43,622 bases of DNA from Cyclobacteriaceae bacterium. GTDB lineage: Bacteria; Bacteroidota; Bacteroidia; Cytophagales; Cyclobacteriaceae. The stretch spans positions 1-43,622 of the forward strand of contig JAGQYK010000026.1 in the NCBI GenBank assembly GCA_020436125.1, in the 5' to 3' direction. Numbering within the stretch: position 1 is the stretch's first letter; every line of letters begins with the position of its first letter. The notes beneath the pieces were generated by a model that was not told the DNA's origin, did no database searches, and saw nothing but the letters and a program-made list of their open reading frames with translations. Shown here in pieces: positions 1-7,504 of the stretch. The position numbers and the translations under genes were made by a program.

Positions 1-1
1 A

Positions 2-169
2 ATGATGGCCCAGGATTACAAAACATTATTCACCATTGCCAGAGCAGAATCGATCGGGATGAACGCTACCTTTGCCCGAACTGATTATGAATTTGCGGGA
101 ACCCTCGTTAACAACACTTTAATAGGAGAGGACATTGAAAGTATGAATGTGTGGTATAAAAATCTTTGA
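2..169 (+). CDS. C-terminal end of an unrecognised protein (partial)
   Basis: An open frame runs from the left edge to a TGA at 167-169 and gives the last 55 or so residues of a protein, ending in MNVWYKNL. The start lies outside the window; the two ATG codons at 2 and 5 are probably internal. Composition ([21 protein letters not shown]) is that of a folded soluble domain, with no membrane segment. I do not recognise the family and no function is offered. The gene is followed by a palindromic repeat element and then by a convergent thiolase gene. Confidence 0.55.
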   Translation: MMAQDYKTLFTIARAESIGMNATFARTDYEFAGTLVNNTLIGEDIESMNVWYKNL

Positions 170-170
170 G

Positions 171-291
171 TCAGTTGACAATTGACAATGGGCAGTTGAC
201 AATAAGCTCCCACTTTGGAAAGTTTGAGCCACTATTACGATAACTGAATTTTGTCAACTTTAATATTGTCAACTGCTCGAATGTCAACTGA
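171..291. repeat. Nested inverted repeat between convergent genes
   Basis: The outer left arm (171-203) holds TCAGTTGACA and, 12 nt on, CAGTTGACAAT (193-203). The outer right arm (265-291) holds the complements ATTGTCAACTG (265-275) and TGTCAACTGA (282-291). Between them sits a second near-palindrome at about 207-230, with GCTC/GAGC and ACTTT/AAAGT pairs around a two-base centre. Such nested palindromes are typical of small dispersed intergenic elements in Bacteroidota and could also end transcription from both sides. The 14-mer AAGCTCCCACTTTG (204-217) recurs at 16084-16097. Confidence 0.6.
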
Positions 292-293
292 TT

Positions 294-1571
294 TTACTTT
301 TCAATAATAGCTGCCACACCCATGCCTCCGGCAGTACAAACGGATACTAGACCACGACCTTTGCCTTTCTGATTTAAAAGTTTGGCCATGGTACCTACCA
401 CACGTGCACCGGTTGCACCAAAGGGGTGACCCAACGCTACACTTCCTCCTTTTACGTTCATCTTGCTTCTGTCGATTGAGCCCAGGGCTTTATCAAGACC
501 CAGTTCCTTCTTACAATATTCATTATCCTCCCATGCTTTGAGGGTACACAACACTTGTCCTGCGAAGGCTTCGTGTATTTCATAAAAGTCAAAATCCTGA
601 AGGGTTAGGTTGTTTCTTTTCAACAGCCTGGCTACCGCTAAAGTAGGAGCCATCAATAACCCAGCGCCATGTACAAAGTCGACAGCTGCAGCTTCACAAT
701 CAGCAAAGTAGGCTAGTACTTCTTGATTGTTTTGTGCAGCGTATTCTTCTGTTCCTAAAAACACTGCGGCAGCACCATCGGTAAAAATGGTACTGTTACC
801 AGCTGTTAATGTACCCGTAGCCGATTTGTCAAAGGCGGGTTTTAACTTGGTCAGTTTTTCCATACTGGTATCTTCTCTAACGATGGTATCTTTAGTGGCG
901 GTCTTGTAAGGAATAATCAGATCGTTATAAAAACCCTCCTTATAAGCTTTTATGGCATTCATATGGCTTTCATAGGCCAATTGATCTTGCTCTGCTCTTC
1001 CTACTTTCCATTCCTTCACCATTTTCTCTGTATGCTGTCCCATAGATAAACCAGTGCGCGGCTCAAAGATGGCAGGATAAGACGGCTTGAGGTCACTTAG
1101 ATTAACTTTTAAGAAGCGTCCAATCCTCTGTCCTAAACTTTTAGCGCCATTAAGGTCAATTAGCTTCCAGGCCAGCTTACGCTGGAACATGATTGGAAGA
1201 TCGCTATTGGTGTCACTTCCACCACCTACGCCTGATGCTATTTGGCCTGCTGAAATTTTTAAAGCAATGAGGTTGATGGTCTCAAGGCTAGTGCCACAGG
1301 CTCTTTGTAAGTTAAACGCTGGGGTGTTGGGATGGAGGGTAGTGCCTAACACCACTTCCCGGGAGTAGTTCCATTCGAATGAACTTTGCATTACTGCACC
1401 GAACGCAACATCTCCTAACAATTGACCAGACAGATTATGCTTATCTACTAAACCTTGTAAGGTAGCAGTCAGCATATCCTGATTGGAGGTGCGTGAATAT
1501 TGCTGGAAAGACTTGACAAACGGGATGCGAAGGCTTCCCAGTATCGCGACACGATTATTTTGGTTACGCAT
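294..1571 (-). CDS. Acetyl-CoA C-acyltransferase (thiolase, FadI-like)
   Basis: The product is a 425-aa thiolase, which cleaves 3-ketoacyl-CoA with CoA to give acetyl-CoA in beta-oxidation, or runs the reverse condensation. The nucleophilic cysteine is C92 in QRACGTSLE. The C-terminal catalytic set is H333 in EIHEAF, H382 in GHPFGATGAR and C412 in VCTAGGMG, so all active-site positions are intact. Length and the long insert between about 130 and 250 suit the FadI/trifunctional-beta subclass better than the roughly 390-aa FadA type; this is inference. No hydratase/dehydrogenase partner is adjacent, so the gene appears to stand alone. It starts at ATG 1571 and is divergent from the next gene with a 102-bp AT-rich gap. 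Confidence 0.93.
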   Translation of the reverse strand: MRNQNNRVAILGSLRIPFVKSFQQYSRTSNQDMLTATLQGLVDKHNLSGQLLGDVAFGAVMQSSFEWNYSREVVLGTTLHPNTPAFNLQRACGTSLETINLIALKISAGQIASGVGGGSDTNSDLPIMFQRKLAWKLIDLNGAKSLGQRIGRFLKVNLSDLKPSYPAIFEPRTGLSMGQHTEKMVKEWKVGRAEQDQLAYESHMNAIKAYKEGFYNDLIIPYKTATKDTIVREDTSMEKLTKLKPAFDKSATGTLTAGNSTIFTDGAAAVFLGTEEYAAQNNQEVLAYFADCEAAAVDFVHGAGLLMAPTLAVARLLKRNNLTLQDFDFYEIHEAFAGQVLCTLKAWEDNEYCKKELGLDKALGSIDRSKMNVKGGSVALGHPFGATGARVVGTMAKLLNQKGKGRGLVSVCTAGGMGVAAIIEK

Positions 1572-1673
1572 AGAGGGCTGTTATAAAAGAATCAATTTAT
1601 AGAATACAGACAAACTCTCATAAAATTTCGTTCAAGCTTATTAAGGTTATTTTATAAAACGATAACTTACGTC

Positions 1674-2336
1674 ATGGCACAGACAGTAAAACCATTAACC
1701 ATTGAAATTTCGGAAAGAACAGGTTCCGTTTCGGCTTTGGCCTTGGTTCCTAATAATGCCAGCGTCATGCTGGTGCTTGCGCATGGAGCAGGAGCTGGAA
1801 TGACGCATGCTTTTATGGAAACCATTGCAATGGAACTAAGTAATTTGGGAGTAGCTACCCTCCGATATAATTTTCCTTATATGGAAAAGGGTAGCAAGCG
1901 ACCTGATCCCCCGGCTGTAGCCGAAAAGACGGTTGCTATGGTTATGGAGTTTGCTCACAAGAAATATCCTAAGCTACTCTTGTTTGCTGGAGGCAAATCT
2001 TTTGGAGGCAGGATGACCTCACAAAGGGTAAGTAAAGAATGTCCAGCGTTTTTAAGTGGTTTAGTGTTCTTTGGATTTCCACTTCATGCTATTGGTCAAC
2101 CCGGCATGGAAAGAGCTGCACATTTAAGTGATGTACAAATCCCTATGTTGTTTTTACAGGGGACGAAAGACAAACTGGCTGAAATTGAATTGATAAAGAA
2201 GGTAACAAAGAAACTGAAGATAGCAACGCTGGAGTCATTCGAAGGAGCCGACCATTCTTTTAAAGTTTCAAAACAAAATATACTTCCTGAGTTGGCGAAT
2301 ACAGCAGCAGACTGGATGAAGGAAAAAGTATCCTGA
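1674..2336 (+). CDS. Alpha/beta hydrolase, KANL3/Tex30-like
   Basis: This 220-aa cytosolic hydrolase has a compact alpha/beta fold without a lid. The oxyanion-hole motif is LAHGAGAGM (35-43), the nucleophile is S109 in GGKSFGGR, the acidic residue is probably D166 in GTKDKLA, and the histidine is H194 in GADHSF. The HGAGAGMTH signature and GKSFGGRM elbow are characteristic of the KANL3/Tex30 (dienelactone-hydrolase-related) subfamily, whose substrate is not generally known. There is no signal peptide. It is preceded by a 102-bp gap shared with the divergent thiolase; nothing here ties it to a pathway. The hydrolase fold is certain, the substrate unknown. Confidence 0.85.
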   Translation: MAQTVKPLTIEISERTGSVSALALVPNNASVMLVLAHGAGAGMTHAFMETIAMELSNLGVATLRYNFPYMEKGSKRPDPPAVAEKTVAMVMEFAHKKYPKLLLFAGGKSFGGRMTSQRVSKECPAFLSGLVFFGFPLHAIGQPGMERAAHLSDVQIPMLFLQGTKDKLAEIELIKKVTKKLKIATLESFEGADHSFKVSKQNILPELANTAADWMKEKVS

Positions 2337-2369
2337 TTATTTCTTGTTGCTAATACAATCCTTAATGTA

Positions 2370-2870
2370 TTAGTACAAACTTACTTTGTCTTCTTTTAAT
2401 CCTTTGGAAGTAAAGTACTCTAGCAACTCTTCTGCATCCTCTTTACCTTTTTTGGCATGATGTAAAAAAGTAAAACCATGTGGACCAAGGGAATGGATGA
2501 GCTGGGGGTACGCCTCCATGATGGGTTTTACTAATTCTGTTTTACCGAGCATGGTTAATACAAATAGCGTTGGACGAGCTCCTTTATCAATAAGGAAATT
2601 GGCAATCTCTTTGTTGCCCACATGGCCACAGGCATCAATTCCCGTTTCAAAATCACCACCACCCCAATCCCATGAGCAATAGATAAGGTTAGGGAACTCC
2701 TGGTATAGTCCTTTAACAACATCAAAATTACCATGGCTGCTACCTACAAACTTAGACACCTTCTCTTGAGGTAATGGGGCTGGTTTATCTTGTCCAAATG
2801 CAGTTGCGGGAATAAGAGCAGAACCTACACTTACAAGCCCAAGTCCTTTAATGAATTCATTTCTATTCAT
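2370..2870 (-). CDS. Secreted ankyrin-repeat-type protein
   Basis: The 166-aa product begins with a signal-like segment (MNRNEFIKGLGLVSVGSAL, cleavage probably after AFG near 26). It resembles a Tat signal in layout but has NRNEF instead of the twin arginine, so export by Tat is doubtful. The mature part shows ankyrin-like periodicity: a helix-turn pattern around 50-80 (NFDVVKGLYQEFPNLI), 85-105 (GNKEIANFLIDKGARP), 106-125 (LGKTELVKPIMEAYPQLI) and a final THLHHAKK-like turn (GFTFLHHAKKG). Ankyrin repeats bind proteins; no enzyme motif is visible. It appears monocistronic and converges on the hydrolase with a 33-bp gap. Confidence 0.75.
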   Translation of the reverse strand: MNRNEFIKGLGLVSVGSALIPATAFGQDKPAPLPQEKVSKFVGSSHGNFDVVKGLYQEFPNLIYCSWDWGGGDFETGIDACGHVGNKEIANFLIDKGARPTLFVLTMLGKTELVKPIMEAYPQLIHSLGPHGFTFLHHAKKGKEDAEELLEYFTSKGLKEDKVSLY

Positions 2871-3032
2871 AACCTTAATTGCTTAATTGTTTTCACCGGT
2901 TGCCTATTACATCAGTATACGGTGAATCACAACAAGAGGATGATTTATCGTGTTTATTTTGAATCAATCTCCTTAGAATACGGCTAAATACCTATTCTTA
3001 ATAGATTTTGGGAAAAATGAAGCCTTTATTAC

Positions 3033-3527
3033 TTAATGACTAATGTTTATTGTGTTTTCAATAAACGTATGTAGAATAACCATTTGATCGTGTCCTAGTT
3101 TTTGACCGAAATGAGCTACCAGCCAAAGAGAAAGAAAGACAAGTGTAAGGACGGGGATGTACCACAATATTGTTGATGATTTGCCTAGCGATAGATAGGA
3201 GAGGCCCATTACTCCGATAAACAAAATAGCGACTCCGATAAGACTGTAAAAAAATATAAACATGGTCCAGACCACAGGTCGAGGGCCGTATAAACCACGG
3301 AGTATGCTTCCGTTTTCTGTTTCTTCCAGCGTTAAGGTTAATTGTGGCGACCAATAATGCTGATCTTTGTGAGGGATATAAATAGTGGCGTAGTGCGCGT
3401 GTACCTGACCGGTGCAAGGAGCATCTTCGTGGTGGAGTGCTTCCTTTATTTGATGTAACAGTTGCTCTGATGTGTAGGAGGTCTCTATTTTAAAACGCGG
3501 ACGAACCTGATAGCCAGCTGACGACAT
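3033..3527 (-). CDS. Small membrane protein of unknown function
   Basis: The 164-aa protein has a soluble N-terminal half of about 80 residues (RFKIETSYTSEQLLHQIKEA, then beta-rich stretches) followed by two strong hydrophobic segments at about 87-110 (FIFFYSLIGVAILFIGVMGL) and 118-140 (ILWYIPVLTLVFLSLWLV), and a short C-terminal tail. The arrangement suggests a cytoplasmic domain anchored by a helical hairpin. I do not recognise a named family. The gene stands alone between the ankyrin-type gene and the GyrI-like gene. The start at ATG 3527 is the first in frame and leaves a normal spacer. Confidence 0.65.
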   Translation of the reverse strand: MSSAGYQVRPRFKIETSYTSEQLLHQIKEALHHEDAPCTGQVHAHYATIYIPHKDQHYWSPQLTLTLEETENGSILRGLYGPRPVVWTMFIFFYSLIGVAILFIGVMGLSYLSLGKSSTILWYIPVLTLVFLSLWLVAHFGQKLGHDQMVILHTFIENTINISH

Positions 3528-3618
3528 TTGTTATTGAGTTATGGTTAGTGATTCTCAAACAAACGAATATAAGCAGTCTTTAAATTCTGTCATCATGATT
3601 TTTGTCAGTTAAGCCCAC

Positions 3619-4248
3619 TTAACTGCTCACCACCTTGAAGCGTAATACTGTTTTTAGCTGCTCTTGAGCTACCTTTCTAAAATCCGAAAGGTAGATTTCC
3701 CTATGTCTCTTCGATTCCCTGAAGAGATTGTTTTGATCAGCAAACGTTTCCATCAATTGAAAACTTGCAGGTTCATTATCATAACTACCGATGTGCATCA
3801 TTTGAATGCACTTGCCCTCTGTTATTTTTTCAAATTTTACTTTTTCCAACAGAGGATGTGGTTTCTTCTTTATCGTTAGCTCGATCATTTCTTTCACGAA
3901 AGCTTGATTAACAAAATCAGGTTGACGAATCATCAGATTGAACACCAAGTCATCTTTGTTAATGATGCCTGTAAAGTTCTTTTTCGCGGCTTCGTTGATA
4001 TCCCATACTCCCTCCAATGGGTAAACGGTATAATCTGTGTAACCCTTAGGTGGTGTCCTCTTTTTAAGGGTCATCTTAATAGCATAAGATACAGCATAGA
4101 GCGCACCTATATATTCCGAGAAGCTCTCATTATTGGGGTTGCCTTCTCCCGCTATGGTTAGGAATTGAAACGTTGGAATATGGACCAGCTCAGGTTTGTT
4201 CTTGGGTAGGTAAATGTTCTTTTCCTGTTTTCTCCACTCGTATTTCAT
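3619..4248 (-). CDS. GyrI-like small-molecule-binding domain protein
   Basis: This 209-aa protein matches the stand-alone GyrI-like (SHOCT/AraC-binding-domain relative) proteins common in Bacteroidota. Recognisable features are the N-terminal KYEWRKQEKNIYLPKNKPELV, the FLTIAGEGNPN turn at about 30, KGYTDYTVYPLEGVWD near 68-83, KKPHPLLEKVKFEKITEGKCIQMMHIGSYDNEPASF in the second half (quoted in part elsewhere as the MMHIGSYDNEP strand), and the HREIYLSDFRKV end motif. The fold binds small hydrophobic cations or ligands in related transcription factors; here there is no DNA-binding domain, so the ligand and role are unknown. It is monocistronic. Confidence 0.85.
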   Translation of the reverse strand: MKYEWRKQEKNIYLPKNKPELVHIPTFQFLTIAGEGNPNNESFSEYIGALYAVSYAIKMTLKKRTPPKGYTDYTVYPLEGVWDINEAAKKNFTGIINKDDLVFNLMIRQPDFVNQAFVKEMIELTIKKKPHPLLEKVKFEKITEGKCIQMMHIGSYDNEPASFQLMETFADQNNLFRESKRHREIYLSDFRKVAQEQLKTVLRFKVVSS

Positions 4249-4331
4249 AGTATTGTCGTTTTAGAATCAATAATAAATACTGTGTGTGACAACCCTATGT
4301 CAGCTAGAAAAAAGCGGAATGGGTATTATCG

Positions 4332-4721
4332 TTAATCCTTCACAGCAGTTCCGGTGATCTTCACCTTTCCTCCAAAGGGCAAGGCTTCTGCCTGGTAGAT
4401 GGTTCTAGCTGGTCTTTTTCCTTCTGGGAATAACTTCATGTACAGTTGATTGATGGGCGGGAGGTCTTTTAAATTATCAAAAGCAATATCAATAAAGACA
4501 ATGTCCTCTTTTTCAAAGCCAGCATTTTTGATGGCGGCAAAGAAATTAGCGAAGGCCAATTGACCTTCTTCTTTAATAGTTCCTGGAACATATTCACCAT
4601 TGGCATTTACCGCCAACTGACCGCTGACAAAGCACATGTTGTTTACCACTACTGCATGACTGATGGGGTTGGACCAATTGGGAAGGCCTTCACCTTTTGT
4701 GATGTATTTTTTGGTAGTCAT
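4332..4721 (-). CDS. RidA/YjgF-YER057c-UK114 family protein (atypical active site)
   Basis: The family is trimeric and typically hydrolyses reactive enamine/imine intermediates released by PLP enzymes. The 129-aa product from ATG 4721 shows the family landmarks: an N-terminal segment with NPISHAVVVNN, FVSGQLA, the central helix AFANFFAAIKNAGF, and RPARTIYQA with the carboxylate-binding arginine (R106 counted from this start). The C-terminal strand reads KVKITGTA, where active deaminases usually carry a glutamate (VEIEAIA-type), so the general acid appears to be threonine. A deaminase role is therefore uncertain. A TTG six bases upstream (4727) could also be read as start; ATG is preferred. 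It lies 26 bp downstream of the DUF819 gene on the same strand and may be co-transcribed. Confidence 0.85.
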   Translation of the reverse strand: MTTKKYITKGEGLPNWSNPISHAVVVNNMCFVSGQLAVNANGEYVPGTIKEEGQLAFANFFAAIKNAGFEKEDIVFIDIAFDNLKDLPPINQLYMKLFPEGKRPARTIYQAEALPFGGKVKITGTAVKD

Positions 4722-4746
4722 ATTCAATTATATCACCCCGAATTAT

Positions 4747-5889
4747 TTATAATACCCCTTGCATGATATTCCCGACTACAAGACCAAGGTAATTCCCTAC
4801 AGCATAGCCGAGTAGGCCTACGGCAATGCCGGGTAGGATTTTGTCGGTGTAGCCTCTGGCACTAGCTAAAGCCAATGCGCTGGAAGAGCCACCCACATTA
4901 GCCTGAGAGGCTACGGCCAGCGTACCAGCATCAATCTTCATCAAATAGCCCACGCCAAATAAGAATATGCCATGAAGTGCAATAGTGCCCATCGCAAAGT
5001 AAAAGACGGCAGGGCCTACAGCAATAATGTTGGCCACTACTGACTTGGCACCATTGCTAGCAAGGAATAATAATAACAGGTAGTTACCCAACATGGCGCC
5101 ACCGGAGATGCTTTTGATATAAGGAATCTGAGCGATAAGTAAAACAAAAGTGGTCAGCCATAGGATTTCCGGCAATACGGGAAACAGTTTCCCTAGCGCT
5201 TCTGAGGCCCATATCACTCCAAACACAACGGTGACCAATACCGCCATGTGCGCAATTTTCATGGAGCCATCACTTCTGTACAACGACTGCTCTATGGTAT
5301 AGGTATTGTCTTTCGGAAGTTCATCAGGGAGACCGTGTGCATCTGGATCGCTTTTTCTCGTGAGCAAAATAGGAGCAGCCAAACACACCACCAGCCATAT
5401 GGCGGTGATGATGACATCAGCAGCAATACCTGCAGTGAACAAATCCGAATTAGTATCAAAGGCTCTTCCTAGTGCCGCAAAGTTCATTCCACCACCTACA
5501 TAGGTGCCAGTAAATTGTCCGGCTAGTTTATAAGCTTCACTACCAATTGAATCTGCCAGAATATAGCTCATCGTCATGGCACCTAAAGCAGAACCCACAG
5601 CTCCCAGTAAAAATGCTTTCAACATGGTAGGCCCCGCTTTCCTGATGGAGCGGATATCAACACTTAATAAGATCAATACGATGGAGGCACTGACCCCTTG
5701 TGTCATCAGAAAGTCGTAAGCAGGGGAATCTCCAGGTAAGAATCCAGAGTTGGATAAGATGATTCCGATGATAATGGCCAAGGCACCAGCACCGAGTTTC
5801 TTGAAGGTCTTGTAACGCTTCTCTAACCAAAGCGAAGCGATCACTGAGAAAGCCAACACAAAGAAAACAGCAACCGTATTTGTAACCAT
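4747..5889 (-). CDS. DUF819 family integral membrane protein
   Basis: The 380-aa product has around ten hydrophobic helices spread over its whole length. The diagnostic conserved stretches of DUF819 (YjcL-type) proteins are present: an early GAGALAIIIGIILSNSGFLP-like helix pair, GTYVGGGMNFAALGRAF at about 128-144, GIAADVIITAIW at 154-165, a charged cytoplasmic loop rich in D/K at about 178-200, and a final half with NVGGSSSALALASARGYT near 330-345. The fold resembles secondary transporters with an inverted repeat, but the substrate is unknown. The downstream RidA-family gene may share its transcript. The divergent neighbour is a Crp/Fnr regulator 79 bp away, which might control it; that is a guess from position only. 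Confidence 0.88.
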   Translation of the reverse strand: MVTNTVAVFFVLAFSVIASLWLEKRYKTFKKLGAGALAIIIGIILSNSGFLPGDSPAYDFLMTQGVSASIVLILLSVDIRSIRKAGPTMLKAFLLGAVGSALGAMTMSYILADSIGSEAYKLAGQFTGTYVGGGMNFAALGRAFDTNSDLFTAGIAADVIITAIWLVVCLAAPILLTRKSDPDAHGLPDELPKDNTYTIEQSLYRSDGSMKIAHMAVLVTVVFGVIWASEALGKLFPVLPEILWLTTFVLLIAQIPYIKSISGGAMLGNYLLLLFLASNGAKSVVANIIAVGPAVFYFAMGTIALHGIFLFGVGYLMKIDAGTLAVASQANVGGSSSALALASARGYTDKILPGIAVGLLGYAVGNYLGLVVGNIMQGVL

Positions 5890-5968
5890 AAGGCGTAGGA
5901 TCGGAATAAGTAAAAGGATAAATTGATAAAATTTATGTAGTAATCAAAGAATAGTTACAATTAGTGAT

Positions 5969-6505
5969 ATGGACGTGATTCAGCATTTAAAAAGTAAGAT
6001 TAATGACCTTCATCTCTGGTCAAAGGAAGTGGTATTGAAAAGAAATGAATTTCTCATACGTCCTGGAGCTATTGAAAAACACATCTATTTTATTGAAGAG
6101 GGTACTATTAGGGCCTACATAGAAGATGAAGGGGAGGAGCAAGTTATTCGGTTTGCCTACCCCAATTCTATTTTTACTGCACTTGATTCCTTTTTGACAG
6201 GGAAGCCAACACTTTTTTATTTACAAGCCATAAAGCATTGCAGAGTGAAGGGGGTGGAAAAGAATGCTTTTAATGACCTGATGCAATCCAGTGAAGAAAA
6301 CGCTAGACTTTATCTTATGATGTTGCAAGAGTTAGTGGTACAACAAATGGAGCGTGAAATTGACTTACTTACTACATCTCCAATGGAACGTTACAAACGG
6401 GTATTGGAAAGAAGCCCACATTTGTTCCAGGAAATACCCAGCAAACACATTGCTTCGTATCTCAGAATGACTCCTGAAACGCTGAGTAGGGTAAAAAAAT
6501 CTTGA
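5969..6505 (+). CDS. Crp/Fnr family transcriptional regulator
   Basis: The 178-aa product carries a cyclic-nucleotide-binding-type beta-barrel (about residues 15-110: LKRNEFLIRPGAIEKHIYFIEEGTIRAYI) followed by the dimerisation helix and a short winged helix-turn-helix ending in HIASYLRMTPETLSRVKKS. No cysteine cluster for an iron-sulfur centre is present, so it is not a canonical Fnr. The RAYIEDEGEEQVIRFAYPNS pattern and ending soon after the recognition helix are usual for the many short Bacteroidota members of this family, most of which lack a known ligand. It is divergent from the DUF819 transporter-like gene and upstream of a DinB-family gene. Confidence 0.9.
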   Translation: MDVIQHLKSKINDLHLWSKEVVLKRNEFLIRPGAIEKHIYFIEEGTIRAYIEDEGEEQVIRFAYPNSIFTALDSFLTGKPTLFYLQAIKHCRVKGVEKNAFNDLMQSSEENARLYLMMLQELVVQQMEREIDLLTTSPMERYKRVLERSPHLFQEIPSKHIASYLRMTPETLSRVKKS

Positions 6506-6557
6506 TCTTAATCAATGCAAATGCCGCCCGATGCCTTCAAATTTGTATAAAAAAATA

Positions 6558-7118
6558 ATGATGCACCGTACTGATTTGATCAACGACCTTAAAACCCGTA
6601 CTGAGGAAATTCTCCTCGAAGCGACTCAATTCAATTCCTTATCTAAAGAGGACCTGAACCATCGCAATGCACCCGACAGCTGGAGCATATTGGAGTGTTT
6701 GGAGCATTTAAACAGGTATGGAGACTTCTATTTACCTGAAATTAACAGAAGAATTAAAGGAGCGCAACTCTCTAAAAATGAGGTATTTAATAGCGGTTGG
6801 TTGGGTAATTACTTTGCCATGAGTATGCTTCCCGGTGAAAACGGGAAGTTGAACAAAATGAAAACGTTCAAATCGATGAATCCGGTTCATACCCGCTTGG
6901 ACGTGGATGTCATCACCAGGTTTTTGGATCAGCAGAAACAGCTATTGGAATTGCTCACCAAAGCGCAAAGTGTTGATTTGAATAAAGTGAAAACATCGAT
7001 TAGTATTAGTAGGTGGATCAAACTCCGCTTAGGTGATACATTACGGGTAGTTATCTACCACAACCAAAGGCACATGAAACAGGCGTCAAAAGTATTAACA
7101 GCACTTCAGTTGCATTAA
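6558..7118 (+). CDS. DinB-like four-helix-bundle protein
   Basis: This is a putative metal-dependent protein of the DinB/YfiT superfamily, about 186 aa. The signature NHRNAPDSWSILECLEHLNRYGDFY gives the first metal-ligand histidine in ECLEHLNRY, and the last helix contributes VIYHNQRHMKQA, the classic H-x3-H pair. Members act as thiol transferases or have unknown roles. The longer frame begins at ATG 6531, but ATG 6558 or 6561 (MMHRTDLIND) fits the helix start better. It follows the Crp/Fnr gene by about 50 bp and may be co-transcribed. A second DinB-family gene lies at 40764. Confidence 0.85.
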   Translation: MMHRTDLINDLKTRTEEILLEATQFNSLSKEDLNHRNAPDSWSILECLEHLNRYGDFYLPEINRRIKGAQLSKNEVFNSGWLGNYFAMSMLPGENGKLNKMKTFKSMNPVHTRLDVDVITRFLDQQKQLLELLTKAQSVDLNKVKTSISISRWIKLRLGDTLRVVIYHNQRHMKQASKVLTALQLH

Positions 7119-7233
7119 TTTTTTTGTTACGTGCTTAACTATTTCATCCTTTTTAGCGTTATTGAATCTGATAGTTGTCGCTATCGGCATTTTGTTTAAC
7201 GTTCTGATTTTACAAGAGCAACAACATTATGCT

Positions 7234-7241
7234 TATGTTTC
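7234..7241 (+). promoter_or_regulatory. Possible Bacteroidota -7 element for the structured transcript
   Basis: TATGTTTC matches the TAnnTTTG -7 consensus in seven of eight positions. A transcript starting about seven bases further on would begin just before the extended Shine-Dalgarno at 7248, giving a very short leader. No clean TTTG -33 box is present at the right spacing, so the call is weak. Confidence 0.3.
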
Positions 7242-7261
7242 ACTAAAAGAAAGGAGGTACC

Positions 7262-7327
7262 ATGTCTAGTCCCATGAAAGATTTGTCAAATACTGTTACA
7301 CTAAATTCCACAGGTGTGGAGTGTTGA
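7262..7327 (+). CDS. Short ORF (21 aa) behind an extended Shine-Dalgarno
   Basis: ATG at 7262 follows AGAAAGGAGGT, which is complementary over 11 bases to the usual 16S rRNA 3' end (ACCUCCUUUCU); the GGAGG core is four bases from the ATG. Most genes in this window have no SD at all, so this site is exceptional. The peptide reads MSSPMKDLSNTVTLNSTGVEC and has no signal or membrane segment. Its last seven codons lie inside a predicted stem, which would couple translation and RNA folding. It could be a real microprotein, a leader peptide, or a ribosome-binding decoy that is not usefully translated. Confidence 0.4.
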   Translation: MSSPMKDLSNTVTLNSTGVEC

Positions 7328-7471
7328 GCAGTTGATTTGTGCCTCGTGACAATTTAGTGTATTTGATAAAATTGAATGAGGATTTCGACCGGTGAATGCT
7401 TTGAAAGCATTCGTTCCTGAAAGGGTTGATCGCAACTGACTGTGAAGCCAGTTCGTCAAGGTTTTATTAAG

Positions 7472-7501
7472 TACCCGGCCACGTTAGTGGTCGGGTATTT
7501 T
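7472..7501 (+). terminator. Intrinsic terminator of the structured transcript
   Basis: TACCCGGCCAC (7472-7482) pairs with GTGGTCGGGTA (7487-7497) through 11 pairs, one of them a G-U, around the loop GTTA. Four T follow. The stem is GC-rich and the polarity fits a plus-strand transcript. Confidence 0.85.
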
Positions 7502-7504
7502 GCA

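Larger units (their letters stand above)
7248..7504 (+). ncRNA. Candidate structured RNA with strong SD, short ORF and terminator
   Basis: No gene of normal size lies in 7119-7632, but this part is dense with complementary pairs. In order: the perfect anti-SD complement AGAAAGGAGGT (7248-7258); a 21-codon ORF; an 11-bp stem TACACTAAATT (7297-7307) with AATTTAGTGTA (7351-7361) that encloses the hairpin TCCAC/GTGGA (7307-7320) and the ORF stop; an 8-bp hairpin GAATGCTT/AAGCATTC (7394-7412); a 34-nt hairpin (7426-7459) capped by a GUGA (GNRA) tetraloop with single bulges; and an 11-bp GC-rich terminator with TTTT (7472-7501). Nothing downstream is on the same strand, so it is not a cis-leader. 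I do not recognise a known RNA family. Boundaries are inferred. Confidence 0.6.

Noticed and set aside
7248-7330. Leader of an rpsU-like gene (known SD-dependent exception in Bacteroidota)
   Set aside because: The 21-aa peptide has no likeness to ribosomal protein bS21 and no downstream same-strand gene exists.
7380-7470. Known housekeeping RNA (tmRNA, 6S, SRP RNA, RNase P RNA) or a riboswitch
   Set aside because: None of the expected conserved cores was recognised by eye, and the next gene is on the opposite strand. A database search could still overturn this.
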